Shown: positions 7,448-15,166 of the stretch, one piece after another | How positions within the stretch are numbered: position 1 is the stretch's first letter | How the letters are laid out: every line of letters starts with the position of its first letter | From: DASPRM01 sp035319065 | GTDB taxonomy: Bacteria; Acidobacteriota; Terriglobia; Terriglobales; Acidobacteriaceae | Assembly (NCBI GenBank): GCA_035319065.1 | Contig: DATHDM010000318.1 | Coordinates: forward strand, 1-23,480 | Direction of reading: 5' to 3' | DNA: 23,480 nt | Made by a program: the position numbers and the translations under genes | The notes under the pieces: generated by a model | What the model was told of the DNA's origin: nothing | Databases searched by the model: none | What the model saw: the letters and a program-made list of their open reading frames with translations, nothing else

Positions 7448-8572
7448 ATGGCGCAGAAAACTACTACCGATCTTCAACGACAAGTTGGGCAGATGCTCAT
7501 CATGGGATTTGACGGGCTGGAGGTTTCGGCTCGCCTGCGCACCATGCTGAGCAGCCTGCAGCCGGGCGGGGTGATCCTGTTCCGCCGGAATATCGAAGAT
7601 CCGGGCCAGACGTACAACCTGGTGCTGGGGTGCCGGAAGGCGATCGCGACTCCAGCGTTTCTTTGCGTGGACCTGGAAGGCGGAACCGTGGACCGGTTTC
7701 GCGACCTGGTGGCGCCCGCGCCCTCCGTCCAGGAGGTCACAGGGACGCGGAATCGCAGGCTGTTCCGCAAGCACGGTCAGCTGCTGGGGCGGGAGTGCCG
7801 GGCATTCGGCTTCAACACCGATTTCGCGCCTGTGCTCGACCTGGGCCTGGAGCCCTCGAGGAAGGTCCTGACCATGCGCACTGCATCGGCAAATCCCAAA
7901 GAAGTAGTGATTTATGCGCGGGAATTGCTGAAGGGATTAAAGGATGCGGGGATTCTGGGATGCGGAAAACATTTTCCGGGATTAGGGGAAGCCGGCCTTG
8001 ATACTCACCAATCGCTGCCCCAGATCAAGAAGCCGTGGAAGCGCCTCTGGGAAGAGGATCTGTATCCCTATCGCACGCTGGTCCACGAACTGCCTTTCGT
8101 GATGGTGGCGCACGTCGCCTACCCCGGGATTGCCGGCAATGGGACACCGGCCTCGATTTCGAAGAGGTGGATCACGGATATTCTGCGCCGCAAGATCGGC
8201 TACAAAGGGCTGGTAACCGCCGACGATCTCGAGATGGGCGGTGTGCAGGCGGCGGCATCGATCGAGGACGCGGCGGTAAGAACGGTGCGTGCGGGTTCGG
8301 ATATCTTTCTGGTCTGCCACAACGAAGAGTTGGTGTGGCGCTGCTATGAAGCGGTGCTGAAATCCGCGGAAAAGGACAGGCGCTTTGCCGAACTGGTGAA
8401 GACGGCGGCGAAGCGTATCGTGGCGGTGAAGAAGCGATCCAAGGAACTCAGCGTGCGGCCGCCTCGTAGGCCGGACCAGAAGACGCTCGACCAGCTGCGG
8501 CGAGCGGTATGGGAGTTCGGCGAGGAAGTACGTCTGGATGCCGAAGCCGCTCGCGCATCGACCCAGGTGTAA
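7448..8572 (+). CDS. nagZ: Beta-N-acetylglucosaminidase NagZ family (glycoside hydrolase family 3)
   Basis: NagZ removes N-acetylglucosamine from GlcNAc-1,6-anhydro-MurNAc (peptides) in the cytoplasm during cell-wall recycling. This 374-residue protein lacks a signal peptide, consistent with a cytosolic enzyme. It shows the GH3 barrel signatures: PGGVILFRRNI, DLEGGTVDRFR (variant of the usual DQEGGRV), FAPVLDL, KHFPG (174-178) and GLDTHQSLP with Asp185/His187, the NagZ-specific acid/base loop. TADDLEMGG places the nucleophile Asp at 259. The loop reads FPGLGEAGLDTH rather than the usual FPGHGDT..DSH form, a moderate divergence. About 40 residues beyond the barrel form a basic helical tail. 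It is followed 3 bases later by anmK, which acts on the next step. A general beta-glucosidase role is less likely given this context. Confidence 0.9.
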   Translation: MAQKTTTDLQRQVGQMLIMGFDGLEVSARLRTMLSSLQPGGVILFRRNIEDPGQTYNLVLGCRKAIATPAFLCVDLEGGTVDRFRDLVAPAPSVQEVTGTRNRRLFRKHGQLLGRECRAFGFNTDFAPVLDLGLEPSRKVLTMRTASANPKEVVIYARELLKGLKDAGILGCGKHFPGLGEAGLDTHQSLPQIKKPWKRLWEEDLYPYRTLVHELPFVMVAHVAYPGIAGNGTPASISKRWITDILRRKIGYKGLVTADDLEMGGVQAAASIEDAAVRTVRAGSDIFLVCHNEELVWRCYEAVLKSAEKDRRFAELVKTAAKRIVAVKKRSKELSVRPPRRPDQKTLDQLRRAVWEFGEEVRLDAEAARASTQV

Positions 8573-8575
8573 GCC

Positions 8576-9730
8576 GTGATCGTTGCCGGAGTGATGAGCG
8601 GCACCTCGGCGGATGGAATCAACGTCGCTCTGGTGCGGCTGCTGGGGCGAGGTTTTCGCACGCGGTTGGAACTGCTGCAGCACGCCGGATTTCCCTACCC
8701 TCCTGCAGTACGGCGGACCATCCTCTCATTCATGAATGCGCAGGCCGGCGTGGGTGATCTGGCGCGGCTGAATTTCCTCCTGGGTGAGCTGTACGGAGAA
8801 GCGATTCTTTCCACCTCCCGCAAGGCTCGGACAACGGTGGACCTGGTGGGATGCCACGGGCAGACGCTCTACCACCAGGGCGAAGCCGCGAGTTTTCTAG
8901 GGCGCCGGGTGGCCGTGACGTGGCAAACGGGGGAAGCCGCGGTGGTTGCCGCACGCGTGGGCGTCCCGGTAGTCGCGGATTTTCGTCCTGCGGACATGGC
9001 GGCCGGAGGCAAGGGCGCGCCCCTGGTTCCCTTCCTGGATTACATACTGTACCGGCATCGGCGGCGGGGGCGCATTCTGCAGAATATCGGCGGCATCGCA
9101 AACCTCACGGCCATTCCCCGGCACGCTACGCCGGAAGAGGTAATCGCCTTTGACACCGGCCCGGGCAACATGGTGATCGACTCAGTTACGGATCGGCTCT
9201 TCGGCAAGGCATTCGACCGCAATGGACGGATCGCAAGCAAAGGGCGAGTGCTGGAAAGGGTAGTGGACGAGGTCCTCGCCCGACCATACTTCCGCCGCAG
9301 GCCCCCCAAGACCGCCGGACGCGAGGAGTTCGGACGCGAATTTGCGAGTATGTTTGTGAAGCTTTGTGGCCGGGCTGCTAAAGAGGATGTGGTGGCAACG
9401 GCCACCGCGCTCACCGCCGAGTCGATCGCTTTCTCGGTGCGAACCTTTCTGCCGGGCATGAAGCTGACGAACCGGCGCAGGCTGCCCTACCGGGATTTCA
9501 TTGTGTCGGGAGGAGGCAGCAAGAATCCGACTCTCATGCACATGATCGCGGAGACTCTGCCGGGGCTGCGCATGCAGACGACCGACGACTACGGTCTTCC
9601 GTCGGAAGCGAAGGAGGCGGTCGCGTTTGCCCTTCTGGCCTATCAGACATGGCGGCGGATGCCATCGAATATTCCCAGCGCAACAGGAGCGAAGAGGCCC
9701 GCGGTGCTGGGCAAGGTAGCCTGGCCATGA
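8576..9730 (+). CDS. anmK: Anhydro-N-acetylmuramic acid kinase
   Basis: AnmK opens the 1,6-anhydro ring of anhydro-MurNAc and phosphorylates it to MurNAc-6-phosphate, feeding recycled wall sugar back to metabolism. The 384-residue protein has the family's ASKHA-fold signatures: GVMSGTSADG at the very N-terminus, GCHGQTLYHQ, ADFRPADMAAGGKGAPLVP, IGGIANLT, FDTGPGN (aspartate about 193), a C-terminal VSGGGSKNPTLM, and GLPSEAKEAVAFALLA. Alignment to GVMSGTS forces the GTG at 8576 as start, just three bases after the nagZ stop. An AGGTG inside the end of nagZ is a suitable ribosome binding site. The stop overlaps the ATG of the next gene (ATGA). No MurQ etherase is visible in the window. Confidence 0.97.
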   Translation: MIVAGVMSGTSADGINVALVRLLGRGFRTRLELLQHAGFPYPPAVRRTILSFMNAQAGVGDLARLNFLLGELYGEAILSTSRKARTTVDLVGCHGQTLYHQGEAASFLGRRVAVTWQTGEAAVVAARVGVPVVADFRPADMAAGGKGAPLVPFLDYILYRHRRRGRILQNIGGIANLTAIPRHATPEEVIAFDTGPGNMVIDSVTDRLFGKAFDRNGRIASKGRVLERVVDEVLARPYFRRRPPKTAGREEFGREFASMFVKLCGRAAKEDVVATATALTAESIAFSVRTFLPGMKLTNRRRLPYRDFIVSGGGSKNPTLMHMIAETLPGLRMQTTDDYGLPSEAKEAVAFALLAYQTWRRMPSNIPSATGAKRPAVLGKVAWP

Positions 9731-11262
9731 CGCAACCAGTAATGCGTCGAGGAAGGCGGCTGGCTGCTCTCATCCTGGTGTGCACGCTGCTTGCTGCCTG
9801 TGGCAAGCGCGCTCCCTCCGACGCGCTGGTGATGATCATCGAAAGCAGCCCCGCCAACCTGGATCCGCGGGTGGGCATCGACGCGCAGTCGGAGCGCATC
9901 GATGAACTGCTGTTTGACGCCTTGGTGCACCGCGACCAGCACTTCGCGCTGCATCCCTGGCTGGCGGAGAGCTGGGAGATTCCCGATCCCCAAATCTACG
10001 TCTTTCATCTGCGCCGGGACGTGAGATTTCACGACGGCCGGCCCCTGACCGCACGCGACGTGAAGTGGACCTTCGACTCGATCGTCAACGGCACCGTGCG
10101 CACCACCAAGGCGGGCACGTTCCGCTACCTGGACCACATCGATGCTCCCAACGATGCGACGGTGTTATTTCACCTGAAGCAACCGTGGGCCAGCCTGCTG
10201 TGGAACGTCTCCAACGGCGCAATTGGGATCGTTCCCTACGGAAGCAAAGGGGAATTGGCGCAGATGCCTGTGGGCTCGGGGCCATTCCGGCTGGTGCGCG
10301 CGGAGCAGGACAAAGACGTTGTCATCGAGCGGAATGACGGCTATTGGGGAGAGAGGCCAAAGGTGCGGCAAGTCGAGTTTCTGGTGGTGCCGGACACCAC
10401 CACGCGGGCGCTGGAGCTGCGCAAGGGCAGCGCCGATGTGGCCCTCAACTCTCTGACGGCGGACATGATCACGACCATCGAAAAGGACCCGCGACTGCAG
10501 GTGATACGCGGACCGGGAACCATCCTGAGCTACCTGACGGTCAACCTGCGCGACCCGATTTTGAAAGATGTGCGCGTTCGCCAGGCGCTGGCCTACGCCA
10601 TTGACCGGCGGCCAATGATCGAATACCTGTGGCGCAATCTGGCCCGTCCCGCCGGCAGCATCCTGCCGCCGGAGTCCTGGGCGTACGATTCGCGCACGGC
10701 TCAGTACCCACATGATCCCGCCAAGGCGCGGCAGTTGTTGGAGGCGGCGGGGTATCCCGCGGTAAACGGCGTGCGCTTTCACCTGACCATGAAGACCTCC
10801 ACCGAGGAGAGCACGCGACTGCTGGCGGCGGTGCTGCAGCAGCAGTTGCGGGATGTGGGGATTGCCCTGGACATCCGCAGCTACGAGTTCGCGACCTTCT
10901 TCTCCGACGTCACCAAGGGCGCGTTCCAGGTTTATTCGCTGCGGTGGATCGGGGGAAACGACGATCCGGACATTTTCGAATATGTGTTCGACTCCGACCA
11001 CACTCCGCCGCGGGGTGCGAATCGTAATTACTACTCCAACCCGCGGGTGGACCAGTTGATCGCTCAGGGCCGCGGCGAGGTGGACCCGGCGAAACGCCGA
11101 CTGGCTTACTCGGAGATCCAGCAGATTCTGGCGGAAGATCTTCCTTATATCAATCTCTGGTACTACGACAACGTGGCGGTACACGCGCGGCGGGTAGCGA
11201 ATGTGGAGATCAGTCCTGCGGGCAACTATGACTTTCTCTTGCGGGCTGAGTTGCGGCCCTAG
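9727..11262 (+). CDS. Family 5 ABC-type peptide-binding lipoprotein (SBP_bac_5)
   Basis: This is the periplasmic or membrane-anchored solute receptor of an oligopeptide/nickel-type ABC transporter. The 511-residue product starts with a lipoprotein signal: a basic MRRGRR region, a hydrophobic core and the lipobox LLAAC with Cys25. Family features include the LDPR segment, the LAESWE block, the DVRFHDGRPLTARDVKWTFDS signature, GSGPFRL, VRQALAYAIDR and a C-terminal LPYINLWYYDN. The ATG at 9727 is preferred over an upstream in-frame ATG at 9649 because it begins the signal peptide and forms an ATGA overlap with anmK. No permease or ATPase gene lies within the window, so it is an orphan receptor. 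Coupling to nagZ-anmK suggests that it binds murein peptides, as E. coli MppA does; this is inference. Confidence 0.93.
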   Translation: MTQPVMRRGRRLAALILVCTLLAACGKRAPSDALVMIIESSPANLDPRVGIDAQSERIDELLFDALVHRDQHFALHPWLAESWEIPDPQIYVFHLRRDVRFHDGRPLTARDVKWTFDSIVNGTVRTTKAGTFRYLDHIDAPNDATVLFHLKQPWASLLWNVSNGAIGIVPYGSKGELAQMPVGSGPFRLVRAEQDKDVVIERNDGYWGERPKVRQVEFLVVPDTTTRALELRKGSADVALNSLTADMITTIEKDPRLQVIRGPGTILSYLTVNLRDPILKDVRVRQALAYAIDRRPMIEYLWRNLARPAGSILPPESWAYDSRTAQYPHDPAKARQLLEAAGYPAVNGVRFHLTMKTSTEESTRLLAAVLQQQLRDVGIALDIRSYEFATFFSDVTKGAFQVYSLRWIGGNDDPDIFEYVFDSDHTPPRGANRNYYSNPRVDQLIAQGRGEVDPAKRRLAYSEIQQILAEDLPYINLWYYDNVAVHARRVANVEISPAGNYDFLLRAELRP

Positions 11263-11285
11263 CGCCGGATGGCATAGATTTCTCT

Positions 11286-11840
11286 GTGCAGCTCGAGCAA
11301 ACTCTGCCGCAGTTTGACTTCCGCATCCGGCACGAGCTTCGCATCCACGCGAGCCTGGAAGATACCTACCGCGCTTTTCTCTCTGCCCGCTTCGGTGATT
11401 CCCTGTTGATCCGGACGCTGCTATGGCTGCGCGGGCTGGGCCCCCTTCGATTGCACGAGGGCGGGCATGGCGATGGGGATATGCTGTGCAGGCTTGAGAA
11501 ACGCGGCTTTGTGGTACTAAGCCATCTTCCATGCGAAGAAATCGTGCTGGGCATAGCGGGGAAATTCTGGCGCCCGGACGGTGGAAGGATTTCTGTACCT
11601 GCGGCTGAATTCTCAAGATTCGCCCAGCCGGGCTATGCCAAGGCCGCTTTCAATTTCCTCTTCCGAGAAGAATCGACGACTTCGACAAGGGTGAGCACCG
11701 AAACCCGAATTGCGGTTATCGGAGGCGCGGCCTGGTGGCTATTCCGCATGTACTGGCTGGCGGTGAGGCCGTTTGCGGGGTTGATCCGCGGGGAGATGTT
11801 GCGGATGGTGAAGCAGCGGGCGGAGACAGCCAAGCCATAA
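11286..11840 (+). CDS. Unknown protein, possibly SRPBCC/START-like
   Basis: The product is 184 residues from a GTG at 11286, 23 bases after the lipoprotein stop, so it is probably the last gene of the mutS/nagZ group. I do not recognise a specific family. The N-terminal pattern, a strand RIRHELRIHA followed by a helix SLEDTYRAFLSA, and later alternating strands (GFVVLSHL, EEIVLGIAGKFW, TRVSTETRIAVIG) resemble the SRPBCC (Bet v1-like) fold that binds hydrophobic ligands. The C-terminal part, about residues 148-170, is rich in Trp and aromatic residues and could be a long amphipathic helix or membrane-associated segment. There is no signal peptide. The fold suggestion is weak. Confidence 0.65.
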   Translation: MQLEQTLPQFDFRIRHELRIHASLEDTYRAFLSARFGDSLLIRTLLWLRGLGPLRLHEGGHGDGDMLCRLEKRGFVVLSHLPCEEIVLGIAGKFWRPDGGRISVPAAEFSRFAQPGYAKAAFNFLFREESTTSTRVSTETRIAVIGGAAWWLFRMYWLAVRPFAGLIRGEMLRMVKQRAETAKP

Positions 11841-11952
11841 TGGCGTTCGAAGGGAGCGAGCGGTAATGCGATCCGGGATCCTCGGGAACAGCCCGGCGCC
11901 TGGCCTGCATGCTACCATCGAGTGTTCGGCCTGGTCGGATAAGGAAATCTGA

Positions 11953-12774
11953 GTGCGCATTCTTTTCATCGGTGACATCTTCGGACGCCCCGGCCGGAAC
12001 ATCGTGCAGCAGCGGCTCGCCGAAGTCGTAGGACATTACTGCATTGATCTGATCATCGCGAATGCGGAGAACGCCGCCGGCGGTTTTGGGATCACCCCGG
12101 CGATTGCCGAGGAGCTGTTCGAGCAGGGTATCAGCGTGCTAACCACCGGCAATCATGTTTGGGACAAGCGCGAGATCATGGATTACATGAACTCGGCGGT
12201 GAATGGGCAGCCGGCTCGCCGCCTGTTGCGCCCCGCCAACTATCCTGCAGGCACTCCCGGACGCGGCTTCTACGAAGGCAAAACCGGCAGCGGCACTGCC
12301 TATGCGGTCATGAACCTGCAGGGTCGGGTGTTCATGTCGAGCAATGATGATCCCTTTCGAACCGCGGACGAACTTCTGAAGAGCACTGCCGCCAAAGTGA
12401 TCCTGGTGGATGTGCATGCGGAAGCTACATCCGAGAAGATAGCGATGGGCTGGTATCTGGACGGGCGGGTAACAGCAGTCCTCGGCACCCACACCCACGT
12501 ACCCACTGCGGACGAACGCGTGCTCCCCAAGGGCACGGCCTATCAGACGGATGTGGGCATGACTGGCCCCTACGACAGCATCATCGGGGTACAGAAGGAA
12601 CTGGTGATCCAGCGCTTCCTCAACAACCTGCCCGCGCGCTGGGAGCCTGCCACCGGAGACGTGAAGTTTGCCGGGGTGGTGATCGATTGCGAGGAGGGCA
12701 CGGGGCGGGCGCGCTCCATCCGGCGAGTAATGATCTCGGAAAACGACCCTCCGCTGGCGCCGGCCAGGAAGTAG
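11953..12774 (+). CDS. ymdB: YmdB-family metallophosphoesterase (TIGR00282 type)
   Basis: YmdB proteins are di-metal phosphodiesterases; the Bacillus subtilis protein cleaves 2',3'- and 3',5'-cyclic nucleotides and affects the biofilm/motility choice. The 273-residue product keeps the metal ligands in order: Asp8 in IGDIFGRPG, Glu39-Asn40 in NAENAAGG, Asn67-His68 in TGNHVWD, His155 in DVHAEATSEK, and His180/His182 in GTHTHVPTAD. The family features DVGMTGPYDSIIG and the final KFAGVVIDCE segment are present, so the length is complete. The start is the GTG at 11953 because RILFIGDIFG must be at the N-terminus; AAGGAAA about eight bases upstream is a good ribosome binding site. In many genomes this gene follows rny (RNase Y); here it does not. 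Confidence 0.95.
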   Translation: MRILFIGDIFGRPGRNIVQQRLAEVVGHYCIDLIIANAENAAGGFGITPAIAEELFEQGISVLTTGNHVWDKREIMDYMNSAVNGQPARRLLRPANYPAGTPGRGFYEGKTGSGTAYAVMNLQGRVFMSSNDDPFRTADELLKSTAAKVILVDVHAEATSEKIAMGWYLDGRVTAVLGTHTHVPTADERVLPKGTAYQTDVGMTGPYDSIIGVQKELVIQRFLNNLPARWEPATGDVKFAGVVIDCEEGTGRARSIRRVMISENDPPLAPARK

Positions 12775-12834
12775 GAGTCTCAAGGCAGCCCTATTCTGTT
12801 CATATGGGCGCTTGCTTCGGGCCGGAAGACGATT

Positions 12835-12893
12835 AGCCCGTCTCACTAGGCCGATGGCATGAGCGAGGTTCAGTCTGCAGTTGAAGACGGGCT
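12835..12893. repeat. Inverted repeat AGCCCGTCT / AGACGGGCT in the 237-bp gap before the secreted-protein gene
   Basis: Two perfect 9-base arms (12835-12843 and 12885-12893) enclose 41 bases. The gap 12775-13011 also holds a smaller hairpin GCTCC-N6-GGAGC at about 12967-12982, close to the next start codon. No T-run follows, so neither looks like an intrinsic terminator. The large repeat may be the base of a structured leader for the gene at 13012. I see no tRNA or small ORF with support in this gap. Confidence 0.35.
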
Positions 12894-13011
12894 CCGGCGG
12901 GCTTAAGCTATTGCTCGTCAGATACTCCCCCGATCAGTGTTTTCACTTGCTTTTGGGGCCGCTCGGCTCCGAATCAGGAGCGGAAGGGCATGAGCTCTTC
13001 GGGTTGACGGC

Positions 13012-14721
13012 ATGAAAAACGCGCCATCGGTTTTCGTCTGTTTCGCCGTCCTTCTGTCGATTTCAGCGCTGCGGACAGCCGGGCAGGAGAAGCCTGCCGC
13101 GCCAGCCGCCCCCGCCAGCGCTGAGAAGAGCGCGACGCCAGAATCCAGCAAGGCTGCTCCAGTCGCGCCAACGTCCAACGCCAAGGCGCCGGCCGAGCGA
13201 AGCGAAGCTCCGTCGCGGGCCCAGGCCATGGATCTGCTGAAGCGCAGCCATGCGATCGGCGAGCAGTTGCCGCTGCGTGACCGGCTCAACACTCTGCAGC
13301 GCCAGGTGCGAGCGGCAGCCAGGCTGGACCAGCAGTTGGCGCGGGCCTGGGCGAACGAACTGCTCGAGGGCAGCAACGATCTGCCTGATCCCGATGAGAG
13401 GGCCAACACCCAGGCGGGTGTGGTGGTAAACCTGGCGGCGCGCGATCCCGACGGGGCACTGGAAATCTTTCGGACTCTGTCTGCGCCGTCTGCGAAAGCC
13501 AGCCGGGACCCGCGCGCGATGGCGGCCCAAGCCTTATTCCCTGACTTGCTGCGCAAGGATGGAGCGGCAGCCCTGCCGGTAATCGAAAAGGAAGCAGTGC
13601 GCCTGGGCAGCGACGGTGCTTATCCCTATGCTGCGATGGCCGACGTGGCTATGCGATCACGCTTCGCCGGGGACGACAAGGATGAAGCGCAGGGGGCGGC
13701 TCCGCCCCAGAACGAGGGCGCGCCGGACAGACCCCGCCGCAGAGGAATTCCCCCTGGCACAACTGTGCCGCCGAGAGATCCTGTCGGCGACGCGACGGTA
13801 TTGCGGGTTTGCCGCCAGGCCCTGGAGTTCTACCAGGCGAGCACGCGCTCGCTGGCCGGCGACCTGGGCTTTGCCGACATGATCGTCTCGACCTGGCAGT
13901 GGCTCCCCGCGGACTTTCTTCGTTCAGCCTTGCAGGCTTCGGCAAGCAATCTGATGGCCAGCGCCGGCGAGTCTGACCTTGAATTCCAGAATCCTGCCGA
14001 TACGGCCCAGGGCCAAAGTGGACGCCAAAACCCGGCCGACATGGCATTGGCGCACCTGGCTCCGATGCTAAAGAAGATCGACCCGGACATGCTGGAAAAA
14101 GTGAAGCAGACGCGTCCCTTCGTAGCGCAGTGGCTGTCGCCTACCCCGCAGGGAGCGGTCCCGGTTTGGATGGCGGGAACGCCGCCACGCGGTGCGGGCG
14201 ACGACACCATGCGCAACATCCAGCGCACGGCGCAGTCCGATCCCAACAAGGCATTGAGCCTGACCCAGGACCTCACTGATCCCGCTGCCAGAGCTCAAGC
14301 GCTCTCCGCCGTTGCCAGCGGCTTCGCTTCGCAGGACCCGCAGCAGGCTGTCCGTAGTCTGGAGCAGGCCGACAAGTTGACGGCGGCGGTCAAGGACAAA
14401 GAGGAGCAATTGCGGCTGCTGATCTCGGAGGCGGAAGCAGCAGCAGCGATCAAGAACGTGGCCATCCTGCGACAGAGCATGGGCCGCGCCTTCGACCTTG
14501 CCGACCAGATCACACGCGCGGAGGAGGATGCACGCGTGGAGCAGGTGACCGGATGGAGGCCCTTGATGCGGCTGGTGAGCATCGGCATGAAATCGGAGCC
14601 TGAACTCACGGTGGCCTACATTGACCGGCTGAATGTTCCCATCGCGAAGGCCAACCTGCTGCTCGCAGCGGCCGAAAGTATTCCCGTGCGGCAGGATTTC
14701 AGGCAGCGGGTGAGGTCCTAA
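13012..14721 (+). CDS. Secreted helical protein of unknown function
   Basis: The 569-residue product begins with a classical signal peptide (MKNAPSVFVCFAVLLSISAL, cleavage probably near residue 24), followed by a low-complexity Ala/Pro/Ser/Glu linker to about residue 68. The rest is predicted by eye to be almost entirely helical, with many alanine-rich helices of the form seen in TPR/HEAT-like solenoids (for example DPDGALEIFRTL, DPNKALSLTQDL, DPQQAVRSLEQADKL). A disordered insert rich in Pro, Arg and Gly lies around residues 222-260. I do not recognise the family. The recurring D-P-x-x-A-L/V pattern suggests degenerate repeats involved in protein-protein contacts in the periplasm. It is a monocistronic unit: a terminator follows at 14776. 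The C-terminus (RQRVRS) ends abruptly without a closing domain. Confidence 0.75.
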   Translation: MKNAPSVFVCFAVLLSISALRTAGQEKPAAPAAPASAEKSATPESSKAAPVAPTSNAKAPAERSEAPSRAQAMDLLKRSHAIGEQLPLRDRLNTLQRQVRAAARLDQQLARAWANELLEGSNDLPDPDERANTQAGVVVNLAARDPDGALEIFRTLSAPSAKASRDPRAMAAQALFPDLLRKDGAAALPVIEKEAVRLGSDGAYPYAAMADVAMRSRFAGDDKDEAQGAAPPQNEGAPDRPRRRGIPPGTTVPPRDPVGDATVLRVCRQALEFYQASTRSLAGDLGFADMIVSTWQWLPADFLRSALQASASNLMASAGESDLEFQNPADTAQGQSGRQNPADMALAHLAPMLKKIDPDMLEKVKQTRPFVAQWLSPTPQGAVPVWMAGTPPRGAGDDTMRNIQRTAQSDPNKALSLTQDLTDPAARAQALSAVASGFASQDPQQAVRSLEQADKLTAAVKDKEEQLRLLISEAEAAAAIKNVAILRQSMGRAFDLADQITRAEEDARVEQVTGWRPLMRLVSIGMKSEPELTVAYIDRLNVPIAKANLLLAAAESIPVRQDFRQRVRS

Positions 14722-14775
14722 AAGCGTGGGAACGCGGCAGTTTGTCCAAACCTTTGCATTTTTGCCGGGATCTTC

Positions 14776-14803
14776 AACTAGCCCATTTTGCTAGTTAGTT
14801 TTT
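14776..14803 (+). terminator. Rho-independent terminator after the secreted helical protein gene
   Basis: Perfect 7-bp stem AACTAGC/GCTAGTT with a 7-base loop, then AG and five T residues. It separates the gene ending at 14721 from the promoter at 14819. Confidence 0.85.
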
Positions 14804-14818
14804 CCCGAGTGTCGCATC

Positions 14819-14846
14819 TTGACAAGACATCTGCCGCCGTTATGCT
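14819..14846 (+). promoter_or_regulatory. Sigma70-type promoter, TTGACA-N16-TATGCT
   Basis: A perfect -35 (14819-14824) and a good -10 (14841-14846) with 16-bp spacing lie right after a terminator. This is the best promoter in the window. Expected start of transcription is near 14853, giving a leader of about 314 nt before the first small secreted-protein gene. Confidence 0.75.
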
Positions 14847-14852
14847 TTGGAG

Positions 14853-15166
14853 CGGCTGATGCCGCCTGCGAAACATCGCGGCACAGTGATTCCAGTCTCC
14901 CCATCGTGAAGCTGATCCCGTAAGCTCTAAGGCAACACCCGGGTGCGAAAGCTCGACCCGGGTAAGGGCGCTACATCCGGCCGAACCTCAAGCAATGGAA
15001 CCCACAATAAGGGGCCTGCAGCACAAGCGCGCGGGCTTTTTGCGCCCGGGTGCGTGGGCAAAGAAACCACTTCCAGCCGCGCGTTTCTTCGTCGCGAGGC
15101 TCGGACCAACTTCGCATGGCAGACAGGCATGGATGTCTGGCACATGCCGAGAAGGAAGGGCACGAA
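14853..15166 (+). promoter_or_regulatory. Long structured 5' leader, candidate cis-regulatory RNA with attenuator-like hairpins
   Basis: The region codes for nothing I can support. From 5' to 3' it holds hairpins GCGGC-TGAT-GCCGC (14852-14865) and GCGA-AACA-TCGC (14868-14879). A long stem ACCCGGGT/ACCCGGGT (14937-14963) is capped by GC-GAAA-GC, a GNRA tetraloop. Then GCCTGC/GCGGGC (15014-15036) is followed at once by TTTTT, like a terminator, and overlaps a rival hairpin CGGGC/GCCCG (15027-15053). Finally two mutually exclusive hairpins, CAGACA/TGTCTG (15120-15139) and GGCATG/CATGCC (15126-15148), lie just before the ribosome binding site GAAGGAAGGG (15151-15160). It lacks the motifs of riboswitch classes I can recall, such as the GACGCAAAGCC of c-di-GMP-I. 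Structures were drawn by eye. Confidence 0.5.

Noticed and set aside
11739..12036. Minus-strand frames opposite the end of the SRPBCC-like gene and the start of ymdB
   Set aside because: Shadow frames; ymdB is certain on the plus strand and the products show no domain.
12835..12893. tRNA gene suggested by a GGTTCAGTC-like T-loop
   Set aside because: No acceptor stem, D-arm or five-base T-stem can be formed around it.
14853..15053. c-di-GMP-I (GEMM) riboswitch in the leader of paralogue 1
   Set aside because: The GGCAA...GAAA hairpin recalled GEMM, but the conserved GACGCAAAGCC and the tetraloop-receptor half are missing.
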